Of a stretch of DNA of 64,000 nucleotides, positions 25,001-33,500 are shown piece by piece. Where the stretch lies: contig NZ_VOLO01000002.1 in assembly GCF_007954365.1 (NCBI RefSeq), positions 248,001 to 312,000 on the forward strand. The letters are read 5' to 3'. Made by a program: the position numbers and the translations under genes. Each line of letters opens with the position of its first letter. Position 1 is the stretch's first letter. Below the pieces are notes generated by a model. It did not search any database, was not told the origin of the DNA, and worked only from the letters and a program-made list of their open reading frames with translations. The DNA is from Frigoribacterium sp. ACAM 257. Lineage in GTDB: Bacteria > Actinomycetota > Actinomycetes > Actinomycetales > Microbacteriaceae.

Positions 25001-26497
25001 CTCGAGGACGTCCCTGCGCAGCAGACCCAGCGCCCGCTCGTCTGGGACGTCGCCTCCGGCTCCCACCTGCTCTTCATCGGCTCGGCGCTCTCGGGCCGGA
25101 CGACCGCGCTGCGCACGCTGCTCGCCCAGGCCGTCCGGGCGCACGACCCGGCCGACCTGCACCTCTTCGTCGTCGACTACGGCAACGGCGGGCTGCTGCC
25201 GTTGGCCAGGGCGCCGCACACGGGCGCCGTGGTGACCGCGCTGGAGCCGACGCGGCTGCCGCGGCTGATGACGCGCCTCCTCGACGAGCTGTCGCGACGC
25301 CAGACGGTGCTGTCGCGCGCCTCCGTCGGCAGCGTGGTCGAGCAACGCCGCCGCGCCGAGCCTGCCGACCGCCTGCCGTTCGTCGTCGTGGCCGTCGACG
25401 GCTGGGAGCGGGTCACCTCGACCCTGCAGTCGGACGAGCTCGTGCTGTTCCGCGACCAGATGACGCGCGTGCTCCGTGAGGGGCCCGGCGTCGGCATCCG
25501 CGTCGTGATGGCGGCCGACCGCACCGTCTCGGGCGACCGGGTCTCGGGCTTCATCGGCGACCAGTACGTGTTGCCGCTGCGCGACGTCAACGACTACCGC
25601 GGCGCCGGCGTGATGATCCGCGAGCTGCCCGAGACCGTGCCCGCCGGCCGGCTGATGTTCGGCGCGAGCGCCCGCGAGGCGCAGGTCGCCGTGATCGGCC
25701 GCGACGCCTCGGCCGAGGCGCAGACGGCCGTGCTGCGCGAGATCGTCGAGGAGGCGCGGGCCGCGTTCGAGGCAGCCCCGCGCGACCCTGCCCTGCCGGT
25801 CCCCTTCCGCGTGGACGCCCTGCCGGGGGCGCTCTCGCTGAGCGACGCCGCGGAGCTGCCGCGCGCCTCCTGGTCGCCTGCCGAGTCGCCGACCGTCGGC
25901 GTCGGGGGCGACGTGCTGTCGCGCTACACGATCGACTGGCCGGCCGTCGGCGGCTTCGCGGTGGTCGGCGACCGCGGCACCGGGCGCTCGACCGCGCTCG
26001 CGTCGATCGCCCACCAGCTCATGTGGGACGCCCGGCCCGTGCTCGTCGTCGCGACCCGGGAGTCGCCGCTGTCGCGCTGGGCGCGCACCGCCGAGGTGCC
26101 GCTCGCCGTCTCGGCGTCGTCGCCGACGTCCGCCGACGACCTCGCGGCCGAGGTGGCCCGGGTGGGCGACGGCGTCGTGCTCACCGTCGTCGTCGACGAC
26201 GCCGAGACGCTCCGCGACAGCCCGCTCGAGCAGGCGCTGATGACGCACCGCGACCGGCTGGCCTTCGTCGTGGCGCTGTCGCCCGACGCGGCCGGCAAGA
26301 CGTTCTCGGGGCCCTACGGCGAGGTGCGGAAGACGCAGGAGGGGCTGGTGCTGTCCCCGACGTCGGCCCTCGTGGGCACCCAGCTCTTCGGGCAGAAGAT
26401 CCCGAAGTTCATGGTCGGGCGCACCGGTGCCGGGGGCGGGGCGCTGCACAGCGGCGGGCGCTGGGCGCAGGTGCAGGTGCCCGACGTCACCCGCTGA
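22070..26497 (+). CDS. Type VII secretion FtsK/SpoIIIE ATPase with N-terminal FHA domain (EccC/EssC type)
   Basis: The motor of the type VII export machine, 1475 residues. A ubiquitin-like or FHA-like start (1-85) precedes an FHA domain (about 85-195, LRIGSGAGVELRIADPWLAEHHVTL). Two TM segments follow (about 243-290, LPWLSAVIPVILGVTMAIVF, MMAAASPVMVIGTFL), then three FtsK-type ATPase modules. Module 1 has a canonical Walker A GTTGSGKSE near 655 and Walker B LMIVIDEFAEL near 763. Modules 2 and 3 carry Arg in place of the Walker Lys (GSALSGRTT near 1003, GDRGTGRST near 1299), so only module 1 looks fully active. FHA fusion is typical of EssC; the rest of the locus is actinobacterial. Confidence 0.92.
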   Translation: MTLRLSLRDTDAATGAPAGPARSVLLDVTDDTSVAELAESLGVDPALVAPTVHPDTALVDAPVLNGQALPPQEAPALHPGQPRLEVVGGPFAGEVVPLAAGTPLRIGSGAGVELRIADPWLAEHHVTLTLDAADDAGGGAAGGARRGPLAARLSVVEGTAGIAVNGEPLTGDGRIVPADVVQLGSSVVRIGLAPWSDADTAPDEVGMRGFNRTSRISPATAPPVVVLPGDRPDDADKTPLPWLSAVIPVILGVTMAIVFNRPVMLMMAAASPVMVIGTFLTSRSRAKKKGVRTFDEWQQDIVDSRGRIARLVREQRLESWYAHPDPVVVRDVATLPLSRLWERRKRDADAVHVRVGVTEVPLDVRFEGGGGRDRATPRHVGVAPSPVAVDLSAGVVGLAGAPDATRSAVRAMLASFATLRSPRDAQVVVLCDDDDAALWEWVQWLPHAQAGPSVVALVGNTDDTRRDRLRELSALTTARLRASTERGSAAFDSTVVVVVDGARRFRMLPGMVSLLESGGQADVHVIAIDTDRTRLPEESRTVVVVDGEDHSLARLESDAAYYPDVLLDGLSLPAAEQIARSLCSIKHVSGVGDEGMLPTSVRYTELLGVDLDDPQAIVERWQLSPRRTAVVVGAGPDSQFAVDIAADGPHALVAGTTGSGKSEFLQTWVVSLALANRPDALNFVLVDYKGASAFEDCSRLPHTVGMVTNLDARETERALQSLDAELKRRETVLRRPELGVKDVDAAWSKDAAAAARLGLARLMIVIDEFAELKTEHPDFINGLVRIARVGRSLGVHLVLATQRPSGVITPEMQSNINLRVALRVTDRADSTDVLGSPEASLIGVSTPGRGFVRAGVGVAPAAFQTARVAGVRPGAHRTRKVLPAVAELDWRAVGYQPRFPSQGAASAGVDQDDTDLRALVDLVTEATRLLGVPANPSPWLLPLPTMLPLEAVVSSAADAPAPDGTGTAAHPHELVIGLEDVPAQQTQRPLVWDVASGSHLLFIGSALSGRTTALRTLLAQAVRAHDPADLHLFVVDYGNGGLLPLARAPHTGAVVTALEPTRLPRLMTRLLDELSRRQTVLSRASVGSVVEQRRRAEPADRLPFVVVAVDGWERVTSTLQSDELVLFRDQMTRVLREGPGVGIRVVMAADRTVSGDRVSGFIGDQYVLPLRDVNDYRGAGVMIRELPETVPAGRLMFGASAREAQVAVIGRDASAEAQTAVLREIVEEARAAFEAAPRDPALPVPFRVDALPGALSLSDAAELPRASWSPAESPTVGVGGDVLSRYTIDWPAVGGFAVVGDRGTGRSTALASIAHQLMWDARPVLVVATRESPLSRWARTAEVPLAVSASSPTSADDLAAEVARVGDGVVLTVVVDDAETLRDSPLEQALMTHRDRLAFVVALSPDAAGKTFSGPYGEVRKTQEGLVLSPTSALVGTQLFGQKIPKFMVGRTGAGGGALHSGGRWAQVQVPDVTR

Positions 26498-26634
26498 CGC
26501 CGCCTCCTGCCCTACCCTGCCCTGCCGCCCCGCCGCCGCAGGGAGGCGTGGGCCCGGCACGCCGGGAGGGATCGGCGGGTCGCGTATCGTGGGGGACGGC
26601 TTCGAGGGGACGACGTGACGGGGACTGACGGCTG

Positions 26635-27186
26635 ATGGCATCGCGCTGCGAGTACTGCGGGGCCGAGCTGCGCCCGAACAGCATGTTCTGCCTCTCCTGC
26701 GGGCAGCTCGTGACGTCGGGGCGGGCGCCGGTCGCGGCGCCGCTGCCGGCACCGGTGGCGAGCACGCGGCCGCCGCTCGAGCGCACGGCTCCGCCGGTCG
26801 CGCGGCCTGCCGCAGCCCCGGCGGCCGCGCCCGCACCTCCTTCGCCCGTCGTCGCGAACGCGACCTTCGTCGTCACGTTCTCGACCGGTCAGCGGCTCGT
26901 CGTCGACGGGCCGGTCGTCGTCGGTCGTCGTCCCGAGCAGGCCGCGGCCGAGGTCGGGTCCGCGGCGTTCGCGGTGACCGACCCCGAGCGGTCGACCTCG
27001 CGCGCGCACGCCGTCTTCGACGTCGTCGACGGGCAGCTCGTGGTGACCGACCGCGGCTCCGGCAACGGCACCGTGGCGCACCGTGCCGGCGTCGAGATCG
27101 CGTGCGTCGAGGGGCAGCCCGTGGCGCTCCGACCCGGCGACGAGCTCGAGCTCGGCAGCGTCGCGGCGACGGTCGCAGCCGGCTGA
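26635..27186 (+). CDS. Zinc-ribbon FHA domain protein
   Basis: A 183-residue cytosolic protein. Cys5, Cys8, Cys19 and Cys22 (RCEYCGAEL ... MFCLSCGQ) form a zinc ribbon. An Ala/Pro linker follows, then an FHA domain (about 85-180) with VVVGRRPEQ, the phosphothreonine-binding STSRAHAVF and GSGNGTVAH. It follows the ATPase by about 140 bases. FHA domains in type VII loci read Thr phosphorylation, so this protein and the FHA of the ATPase may together gate assembly. No Ser/Thr kinase or phosphatase gene is in the window. Confidence 0.85.
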   Translation: MASRCEYCGAELRPNSMFCLSCGQLVTSGRAPVAAPLPAPVASTRPPLERTAPPVARPAAAPAAAPAPPSPVVANATFVVTFSTGQRLVVDGPVVVGRRPEQAAAEVGSAAFAVTDPERSTSRAHAVFDVVDGQLVVTDRGSGNGTVAHRAGVEIACVEGQPVALRPGDELELGSVAATVAAG

Positions 27187-27361
27187 CTGCCTCCCTGGAG
27201 GTCGGCGAGGAACGTTCCGCGACGAGCGACGACGCGGCCTCCTGGCGGGGCGGCGGGTCCTGGCCTGGCTCCGCCCGGGCTGATCTGGCCAGCCAGGGTC
27301 CGCGCCTCTCCTCTGCCCCTCGCTACCATCGGAGCAGTCCGATCGACGACGGGGGAGAGAC

Positions 27362-27691
27362 GTGACCGACGACCTGGAGACCACGTGTGCGGCGCTGAAG
27401 GCGCCCACCATCGAGCTGATGAGCGCCACGATGCTGGCGCAGGGGAACCCTGGGGCGCTCGTGCGCGTACAGGCCGCGGTCGAGGGCGTCCGCGCCGTGC
27501 TGGCCTCGGCGCCGTCGACGACGTCGTCTCCGGCGTTCGACGCGTGGGCCGCCTCCGCCCCCGCCGTGCTCGCCGAGATGGAGGCGGGCGTCGAGTCCCG
27601 TGACCCGCGTCGCGCCTGGCAGGCCTTCACCGACCCGGTGCGCGGCTTCGACCAGCTCGGGCAGGCGTGCGCGGGGATGCCGGGGTGGTGA
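27362..27691 (+). CDS. Hypothetical protein of the type VII locus
   Basis: A 109-residue, mostly helical, acidic protein (TTCAALKAPTIELMSATMLAQGN ... VRVQAAVEGVRAVLASAPS ... RGFDQLGQACAGMPGW). It has two Cys and no TM or signal. The GTG start follows GGGGGAGAGAC. It resembles WXG100 proteins in size and helicity but lacks the central WXG and the YxxxE tail, so it is not called one. It could be a chaperone or adaptor. Confidence 0.55.
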   Translation: MTDDLETTCAALKAPTIELMSATMLAQGNPGALVRVQAAVEGVRAVLASAPSTTSSPAFDAWAASAPAVLAEMEAGVESRDPRRAWQAFTDPVRGFDQLGQACAGMPGW

Positions 27692-27798
27692 GCCCTGCGG
27701 CCTCGCCCGAGGACGAGCGCAGGCGCCGGACCTGGCGCGACTCCTTCGATCGGGGCGAGCGCCCTGACGTGACTCACCGCTCGGCGGCGTGCTCGCGC
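27688..27798 (+). pseudogene. 5' fragment of a bPH-like membrane protein gene
   Basis: The frame starting at GTG 27688 reads SPAASPEDERRRRTWRDSF then DRGERPDVTH, which matches the N-terminus of the intact gene at 28492 (SRAKTPEEERRHQSWRDFF then ARGERYDVHY). Similarity stops after about 33 residues and the frame degenerates. It overlaps the preceding stop codon by four bases (GTGA). It is a truncated duplicate left by recombination. Confidence 0.75.
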
Positions 27799-27848
27799 CG
27801 GCCGTGGTCGTCTCCGCCCCGATGGCCGTGGACATCTAGGCTCGTGCC

Positions 27849-28448
27849 GTGATCTCGCCTCCCCGTCGCCGTTCCCTGCTCGTCTTCGCCGCCGTCGCCT
27901 CCGTGACGGCTCTCGGCCTGAGCGGATGCGTGAACGTCGTCGAGCAGAAGGATCTCGAGCTCGGGGCATCGGTCACCATCGAGCCTTCGACGAGCCAGGC
28001 CAGTGACGACACCCGGGTCACGGTCGGGGTGACCGAGTTCGAGCGGGTGACCGCCGACGAGGTGGCGACCTGGAACGCCTTCGACTCCTCGGGCAAGGAC
28101 GTCTACCGCGCCACGGCCGACCTGCAGGTCGAGGAAGGGACGTATCCCGAGGAGGGGGCGAACGGGTTCGAGAACCGGAACTGGGGCCTGATGGTCGACG
28201 GCGAGGTCGTCAAGCCCGACCGGCTCAACGGGGCCCTTCTGCTCGACGAGGGCTTCCGCGCGTCGTGCCCGCTCTACGACTACGAGCTCACGCCTGCCCT
28301 TGCCGAGGACGGCACGGCGAGCGCGTGCCTGATCTTGACCGCACCGGCGGGTTCCGAGCCGACCCATGTCGTGTTCGACGGTTTCCGCGTCACCGGGCGC
28401 TACACGAGCGGGGCGGGCGAGGCATCCTGGCTCGTCGACGCGTCATGA
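27849..28448 (+). CDS. Putative lipoprotein of the type VII locus
   Basis: A 199-residue lipoprotein: basic start, hydrophobic segment and lipobox (GLSGC, Cys near 27). The mature part is an acidic beta-rich domain (VTIEPSTSQASDDTRVTVGVTEFERVTADEV ... YRATADLQVEEGTYPEEGANGFENRNWGLMVDG) with two later Cys (RASCPLYDY, SACLIL) likely to pair. The start is GTG. It resembles DUF4352-type surface proteins in strand pattern, but that is only suggestive. It precedes the bPH-like membrane protein gene by 43 bases. Confidence 0.7.
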   Translation: MISPPRRRSLLVFAAVASVTALGLSGCVNVVEQKDLELGASVTIEPSTSQASDDTRVTVGVTEFERVTADEVATWNAFDSSGKDVYRATADLQVEEGTYPEEGANGFENRNWGLMVDGEVVKPDRLNGALLLDEGFRASCPLYDYELTPALAEDGTASACLILTAPAGSEPTHVVFDGFRVTGRYTSGAGEASWLVDAS

Positions 28449-28491
28449 ACGCGCCTGGTCGGACCGTGCCGGCCGCAGTGAAGTCGACGGC

Positions 28492-29334
28492 ATGAGCCGG
28501 GCGAAGACGCCTGAGGAAGAGCGTCGCCATCAATCCTGGAGGGACTTCTTCGCCCGCGGTGAGCGCTACGACGTGCACTATCTGCCCGAGCGCTGGAACG
28601 CGATCGTCCGTCGCAACGTCGTCACCGCCGTGGTCACGATCGACGCGGCCGTCGTGCTCGTCGCCGTGCTCGTGTGGTGGGGGCGCCTCGGGCCGTTGGT
28701 GCTCGGTGGGGTGCTCGCCGTCGTCATGGCGATCTATGCCCTCATGGCCCTGCGCACGCGTGCCATGCTCATGGCCCAGTCGGGCGGCGTGCCGGGCTTC
28801 ACCCTCGGCGTCTCCGACGAGGGACTGCACACGCCCGTGCAGGGCATCGGCACCATCGCCTGGTCGGAGGTGCTCGGGGTGTTCCTCGTGGACGACCACA
28901 AGAAGGTCGACGCGCTCCGCGCCTCCCGCGGTCTGCAAGGCGCTGCGGCGCGCTTCGCGGCGAAGAACGGCTCGAACAGCGTGTCCGCCAACGTGGTGCT
29001 GCCCGACGGGAAGGCACTCCGGAGGCGCATCGCGCGACGGTCGCACCGCGGGGTCGTGCAGACGTGGGCCCATCACGACGGGCCTCAGTTCGGGGTGATC
29101 TCGTTCGCGCTCGAGAGTGCGACGGACACGAGCGATCCGTCGGCGATGCCGAGGCTCGGCCTCGCCCTGACCGTGCAATGTGAGGGACGCGGCATCCCCA
29201 CCCGGTTGGACGACGACGCGACCCGGTTCGCGGAGCACATGATGCGCATCTCGAACGTGTTCGACTACTCGGGCGTCGACGCCACGGCCGCGGGCACGGG
29301 TGCCGACTCGACCGGGGGACAGTCGCGGACCTGA
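28492..29334 (+). CDS. Membrane protein with two TM and a bPH-like domain
   Basis: A 280-residue protein. The basic cytosolic N-terminus (PEEERRHQSWRDFFARGERYDVHYLPERWNAIVRR) precedes two TMs at about 43-62 and 66-84. A cytosolic domain follows with the pattern of bacterial PH-like folds (GFTLGVSDEGLHTPVQGIGTIAWSEVLGVFLVDDHKK). The C-terminal 40 residues are low-complexity. The ATG at 28492 lacks a strong ribosome site. A broken copy of its 5' end lies at 27688. It is probably an accessory of the secretion locus; no function is known. Confidence 0.65.
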   Translation: MSRAKTPEEERRHQSWRDFFARGERYDVHYLPERWNAIVRRNVVTAVVTIDAAVVLVAVLVWWGRLGPLVLGGVLAVVMAIYALMALRTRAMLMAQSGGVPGFTLGVSDEGLHTPVQGIGTIAWSEVLGVFLVDDHKKVDALRASRGLQGAAARFAAKNGSNSVSANVVLPDGKALRRRIARRSHRGVVQTWAHHDGPQFGVISFALESATDTSDPSAMPRLGLALTVQCEGRGIPTRLDDDATRFAEHMMRISNVFDYSGVDATAAGTGADSTGGQSRT

Positions 29335-29370
29335 TCTGGACGGATCGTTCTGCCCCGCCCTAAGCTCGCC

Positions 29371-29399
29371 CTGACAGCATGACGGATCGTCGCTATGCT
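29371..29399 (+). promoter_or_regulatory. Sigma-70-type promoter of the WXG100-toxin operon
   Basis: The -35 CTGACA (29371-29376) and -10 TATGCT (29394-29399) are separated by exactly 17 bases, the best promoter seen in this window. It lies 89 bases before the first WXG100 gene, so the effector genes have their own transcript. Confidence 0.7.
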
Positions 29400-29487
29400 G
29401 CCGGAGTTGTGTGCCTCGTCCAAGGGGGGACACGGGGGCGACACCACCGGTGCGTCCCGTGTACACGAGCGTTCAGGAGGAAGAACC

Positions 29488-29781
29488 ATGGCCGACATCC
29501 GCGTCACGTCCGATTCACTGTCAGGCGTCTCGAACCAGCTGTCCTCGGGATCACAGTCGATCGAGTCGCAGCTGCAGAACCTCAAGTCCCTCGTCGACGG
29601 CCTCGTCGGCGGCGACTGGTCGGGTGCGGCGTCGCAGTCGTTCCAGGAGCTCTACTCGCAGTGGGACCAGTCGGCGATCCAGCTCAAGGAGAGCCTGCAG
29701 GGCATCAGCGAGCTGCTGAGCCAGGCCGCCCTCTCGTACGAGGAATCCGAGAACTCGATCTCGGGCACGTTCCGCGGCTAG
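29488..29781 (+). CDS. WXG100 (ESAT-6-like) secreted protein 1
   Basis: A 97-residue helical-hairpin protein exported by type VII systems. The central motif is GDWSGAASQSF (Trp-Ser-Gly) near residue 43, and the tail has the export signal YEESE (Tyr-x3-Glu) near 87. An AGGAGGAAGAACC site precedes the ATG, the strongest in the locus, which fits abundant production. The gene heads the effector operon. It may form a homodimer or pair with the second WXG100 protein. Confidence 0.92.
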   Translation: MADIRVTSDSLSGVSNQLSSGSQSIESQLQNLKSLVDGLVGGDWSGAASQSFQELYSQWDQSAIQLKESLQGISELLSQAALSYEESENSISGTFRG

Positions 29782-29846
29782 CAGTCATCCGCCGTCGACG
29801 CCGCCTGCTCACCAGCCGGCGGCGGTGACGGCGTAGGGGGAGTCAC

Positions 29847-30242
29847 ATGGTCCAGTACCGGGTCAGGACAGAATCGCTGGGCGAGGTCGCGAACCTCCTC
29901 CAGTCGGTCGTGAGCACGTTCGACGCGCACGTCGCCGAGACAGGGTCCGTCGTGCGCAGCGTCGTCGACTCGTCGTGGGAGGGCGAGGACGCCACCCTCT
30001 TCGAGAAGAACTGGCAGGAGTTCCAGGCCGGCGCGACCGCGTTGCGCACCGTGCTCTCGAGCCTCGCGGGGCGCCTGCAGGCTGCCGAGGGCGGCTACGG
30101 CAGCACCGAGTCCGGCCTGAGCGGCGGGTTCTCCGAGAGCGCCGGGGCGATGGCCGTCCGCCCCGCCGCCGCGTCGGCCGGGCTCAGCGAGGCCGTCCCC
30201 GCCGACCAGCAGTCGCCCCCCGCCGGGGAGGACCCCCGATGA
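29847..30242 (+). CDS. WXG100-like protein 2
   Basis: A 131-residue WXG100-family protein. It has SSWEGEDATLFEKNW (Trp-Glu-Gly) near 43 and a YGSTE export-type motif near 84, followed by an unusually long Ala/Pro/Ser tail of about 45 residues. Its stop overlaps the next start (ATGA), so it is translationally coupled to WXG100 protein 3. It is probably a dedicated partner or chaperone of the large toxin downstream. Confidence 0.88.
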   Translation: MVQYRVRTESLGEVANLLQSVVSTFDAHVAETGSVVRSVVDSSWEGEDATLFEKNWQEFQAGATALRTVLSSLAGRLQAAEGGYGSTESGLSGGFSESAGAMAVRPAAASAGLSEAVPADQQSPPAGEDPR

Positions 30243-30547
30243 GCGAGCAGCAGGCCGACACGACGACGCTGCAGCAGCTCGTCGACCAGATGCAGTCGCT
30301 CACCGAGTACTGCGACGCCCTCAAGCAGGGCGCGAGCACCTTCGCCTACATGCTGCCGAACGACTGGCAGGGCCCCGCGATGGCGGCGTTCCTCGGCAGC
30401 TTCGAGCAGTGGGCCGCCGGCGCCGAGGCGCTGACGCAGTCCGCCGAGGCCCTGCACCAGCAGGCCACGACCGCGCACACCGCCTACGAGTCGGCCGTCG
30501 AGCAGCTCGACACGCAGTGGAACGAATTCAGGGGGCAGCTGCCGTGA
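30239..30547 (+). CDS. WXG100-like protein 3
   Basis: A 102-residue helical-hairpin protein with the motif NDWQGPAMAAF (Trp-Gln-Gly) near residue 43. The tail has YESAVEQL, one residue off the consensus Tyr-x3-Asp/Glu signal. It overlaps both neighbours by four bases (ATGA upstream, GTGA downstream). It may pair with WXG100 protein 2, with the complex delivering the toxin encoded next. A Cys (EYCDAL) near 22 is unusual for the family. Confidence 0.87.
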   Translation: MSEQQADTTTLQQLVDQMQSLTEYCDALKQGASTFAYMLPNDWQGPAMAAFLGSFEQWAAGAEALTQSAEALHQQATTAHTAYESAVEQLDTQWNEFRGQLP

Positions 30548-33500
30548 CCACCGTCAGGCTGAACGCGTTCGGGCTCGTCACCGACGGCAGCGAGATGTCG
30601 ACCATCGCGTCCGACGTCACCGCCGCCTGGACGAGCCTCTCCAGCTCCCTGAGCGGGTCGGCAGGCATGGCCGGCGACGACGAGCTCGCCGAGGACTGGA
30701 GCCCGGACTACGACGACTCGGCCAAGGCGTGCGCCAACGGCACCGCCGCCATCACGTCGTTCCTCCGCAGCTTCGACGGGCTGCTGGCGGGCACCGGCGC
30801 GGCCTACAAGGAGGCGGAGCTCACGGGGGCAGGCAAGCCCGGCACCAGCGGCATCGAGATCCCGAGCGGCACGACTCCGTCCGCCGAGGTGCCTCCATCC
30901 GCTCTCGGAGCGAATCCCCTCCCCGGCGGACTCGGAGAACTCGGAGAGTTGATCGAGGGTGCCCTCTACGCGGTCGGCGTGGTCTTCCCTCGGGGTGATA
31001 CGGACAAGCTGGAAGCAGCAGCTGTGGCCTGGGGCTCGTTCGCCAGTGATCTCGATCAGGCGAGCATGCGCCTGGGCAGCAGCCTCGTCGAGCTCGCCGC
31101 GGCCGACGTGCCGCAGAGCGGCGTCGCCCTCGACGTGCGCACCGCGCTCCAGGAGATGATGGGCGATGTCTCCGAGGCCGCAGCGGGCAACGAGACGGCA
31201 CTGAACGACCTGGCCCAGAACATCGACGACACCTGGGCCGAGATCCGGAGCATGCTCGAGAGCCTCGCCATCGAGCTGGCCATCGACATCGGCATCTCGG
31301 TCGCTCTCTCGTTCGTCACGTTCGGCGTCGGCGCCCTCGCGGGCGCCGCGAAGGCCACCACGACCATCGCGAGATGGGTCGTCAAGATCGCCGACCTGAT
31401 CCGCAAGCTCAAGATCATCAACCGCATCCCGGCCGACAAGTTCCTGAGGGCGTCGAGCGTGCTGCGCAAGCTCGAGCACGGGCCGATGCACTGGCGTTTC
31501 GGGGCCGAGGTCGTCAAGGGGACCATCAGCGGCAGCGCGTCGTCCGTCATCGTCTCGACGCGGAACGGCGAAGCGATCACGCCCGATTCGCTGCTCGCCA
31601 CCCTTGCGGGCGGTGTAGTCGGCGGCGTCGCCGGCGGCGGCGTGGGTGCGGGGTTCGCGGCAGCCTTCGGTCGACGTGCCGGCCGCCACGCCGTGCAGCC
31701 CACGTTCTTCCGCGCCACGACCACCGAGGCTGCGAAGGGCGCCGTCGAGGGGGCGGCCGGTGGTGTCGCCGGCGGCGGGACTGAGGCGGCGATGAGAGGC
31801 GAGGAGTTCAACGTCGGCCTCGCGGCCCTCTTCGGCATGGGTGCGGGCACGGCCATGGGAGGCGGTGGTCACGCGGTCGGAGCGGCCATCGACGCCCGCG
31901 GAGGCACCGGCCTCGGCTTCGACGCCGACGCGGCTCTCGCCGGGCGCGACGGCGAGAACGTCTCCCCCGAGTTCCTGGCCGACCGCCGGGCCGACGCGGA
32001 AGACGGAGGGGGCCTGTTCGATCGCGGGGGCGAGGCGGACGTCGCCTCACCGACCACCGCCTCGGAGACGAACGGTTCTCCTTCGCCCGCGCCTGCGGGT
32101 CCCGCGGCCGCAGGCGGGCCCGCGGTCGGCGCGGGCGCCTCCGTGTCCACCGGCGTCGACGCCCCCGCAGCGGTGGCGGGCTCTGGTGCGGGCGGAGGCA
32201 CGAGCAGCGCAGGAGGCGCCGGTCCCGTCCGCACGGACGTCGCCGACGTCGACACCACGTCGCTCCCCGAGGCCGCTTCGTCCGGCGACGGCACGAGCCA
32301 GGCGGCATCGACCGACAGCACCACCCCGGAGGCGACCACCGTGTCGGCCTCGCCCGAGTCGTCGGCGTCCGACAGCTCGCCGTCGGACTCGACCTCGACG
32401 TCCGAGTCGTCGACCACTCCGGATACATCGACCGCTCCTGATCTCACGGCCACTCCCGAGTCGTCGGCGACACCGGACTCGACCGTCACGCCCGATGCCG
32501 CCACCACGCCGGACTCCTCCACGCCCGAGGGAGCCGTCACGGAGACGTCGTCCGGCGAGGCGACCACCTCGGAGGCCGTCTCGTCCGATGCGGACGCGAC
32601 CAGCGCCTCCTCGATCGACACGGACCTCGTGACCGCCGACGAGCTGGGCATCAGCCCGGAGTCGACCGGCGACGCCTCGGCCATCCCGACGGACTCGCAG
32701 CTCGCGGACGTGCGCTCGGCGATCGACGCCGACGTCGCGGCGCACGCGGAGGCCGTGGCCGCCCACGCACCGCCCCAGGGCGACACCGTGGCGGCCTCTC
32801 CCGAGGCCACGGCGTCGCCGGACGCCTCGGCGTCGGCGACGTCGGCGACTCCCGAGTCGACGACCGACGGCACCCCCGTCGACGTCCCCTCGAGCACACG
32901 GGACGACGCGACCCTCGGCGAGCACGCGACGACGGCCGACGCCGCTGCGTCCTCGGGCGCCGACGGCAGCCCGAGCTCGCACGGGGACAGCATCGCCGAT
33001 GCGCCGCCGGCCGCAGTCGGTGCGGCCTCGGCTGCGGGCGCGACCCTCCTCATGGCCAGGCCGACACCCCTGGGAACGTCCGGGGTCCCGATCTCGGACC
33101 GAGCCGGCCACGCTGCTGTGGACGTCGCGCGTCCCCGCCGAGCGGGAGGTGATGCCGCGGCCGTCGGGGATGCCTCGTCGCGGGGCGGGCACGACTCGGA
33201 CGCAGGCCCGGCGACGCCCACCGGCAGCGCCCCGGGCTCGTCGTCCGGTCGCCTGCCTCACTACCCCGAGTCCCTCGTCGAGAGCGAGGCTCGCGCCTAC
33301 CGACAGGCGCTGGACGCCGAGCTCTCGAGACACGGCCTCGATCGTCGGTCCTTCCGTCGCCTGGTCAGCAAGCCGATCCTGAAGCTCTCGTCTCACGAGA
33401 TGACGACGCTGATCGAGATCCGCGAGTCGCTGCCCGACATCGGACCCGGTTCAGTCCTCCAGAAGGTCCTCCCTGACGCGTCGGTCCTGTCCCAGCTGGC

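Noticed and set aside
21716-26836. A 1706-codon open frame on the minus strand
   Set aside because: It is antisense to the type VII ATPase and neighbouring genes. High GC removes stop codons; its product is His/Arg/Ala-rich with no domain pattern.
27362-27691. A fourth WXG100 protein
   Set aside because: Size and helicity fit, but there is no central WXG and no Tyr-x3-Asp/Glu tail.
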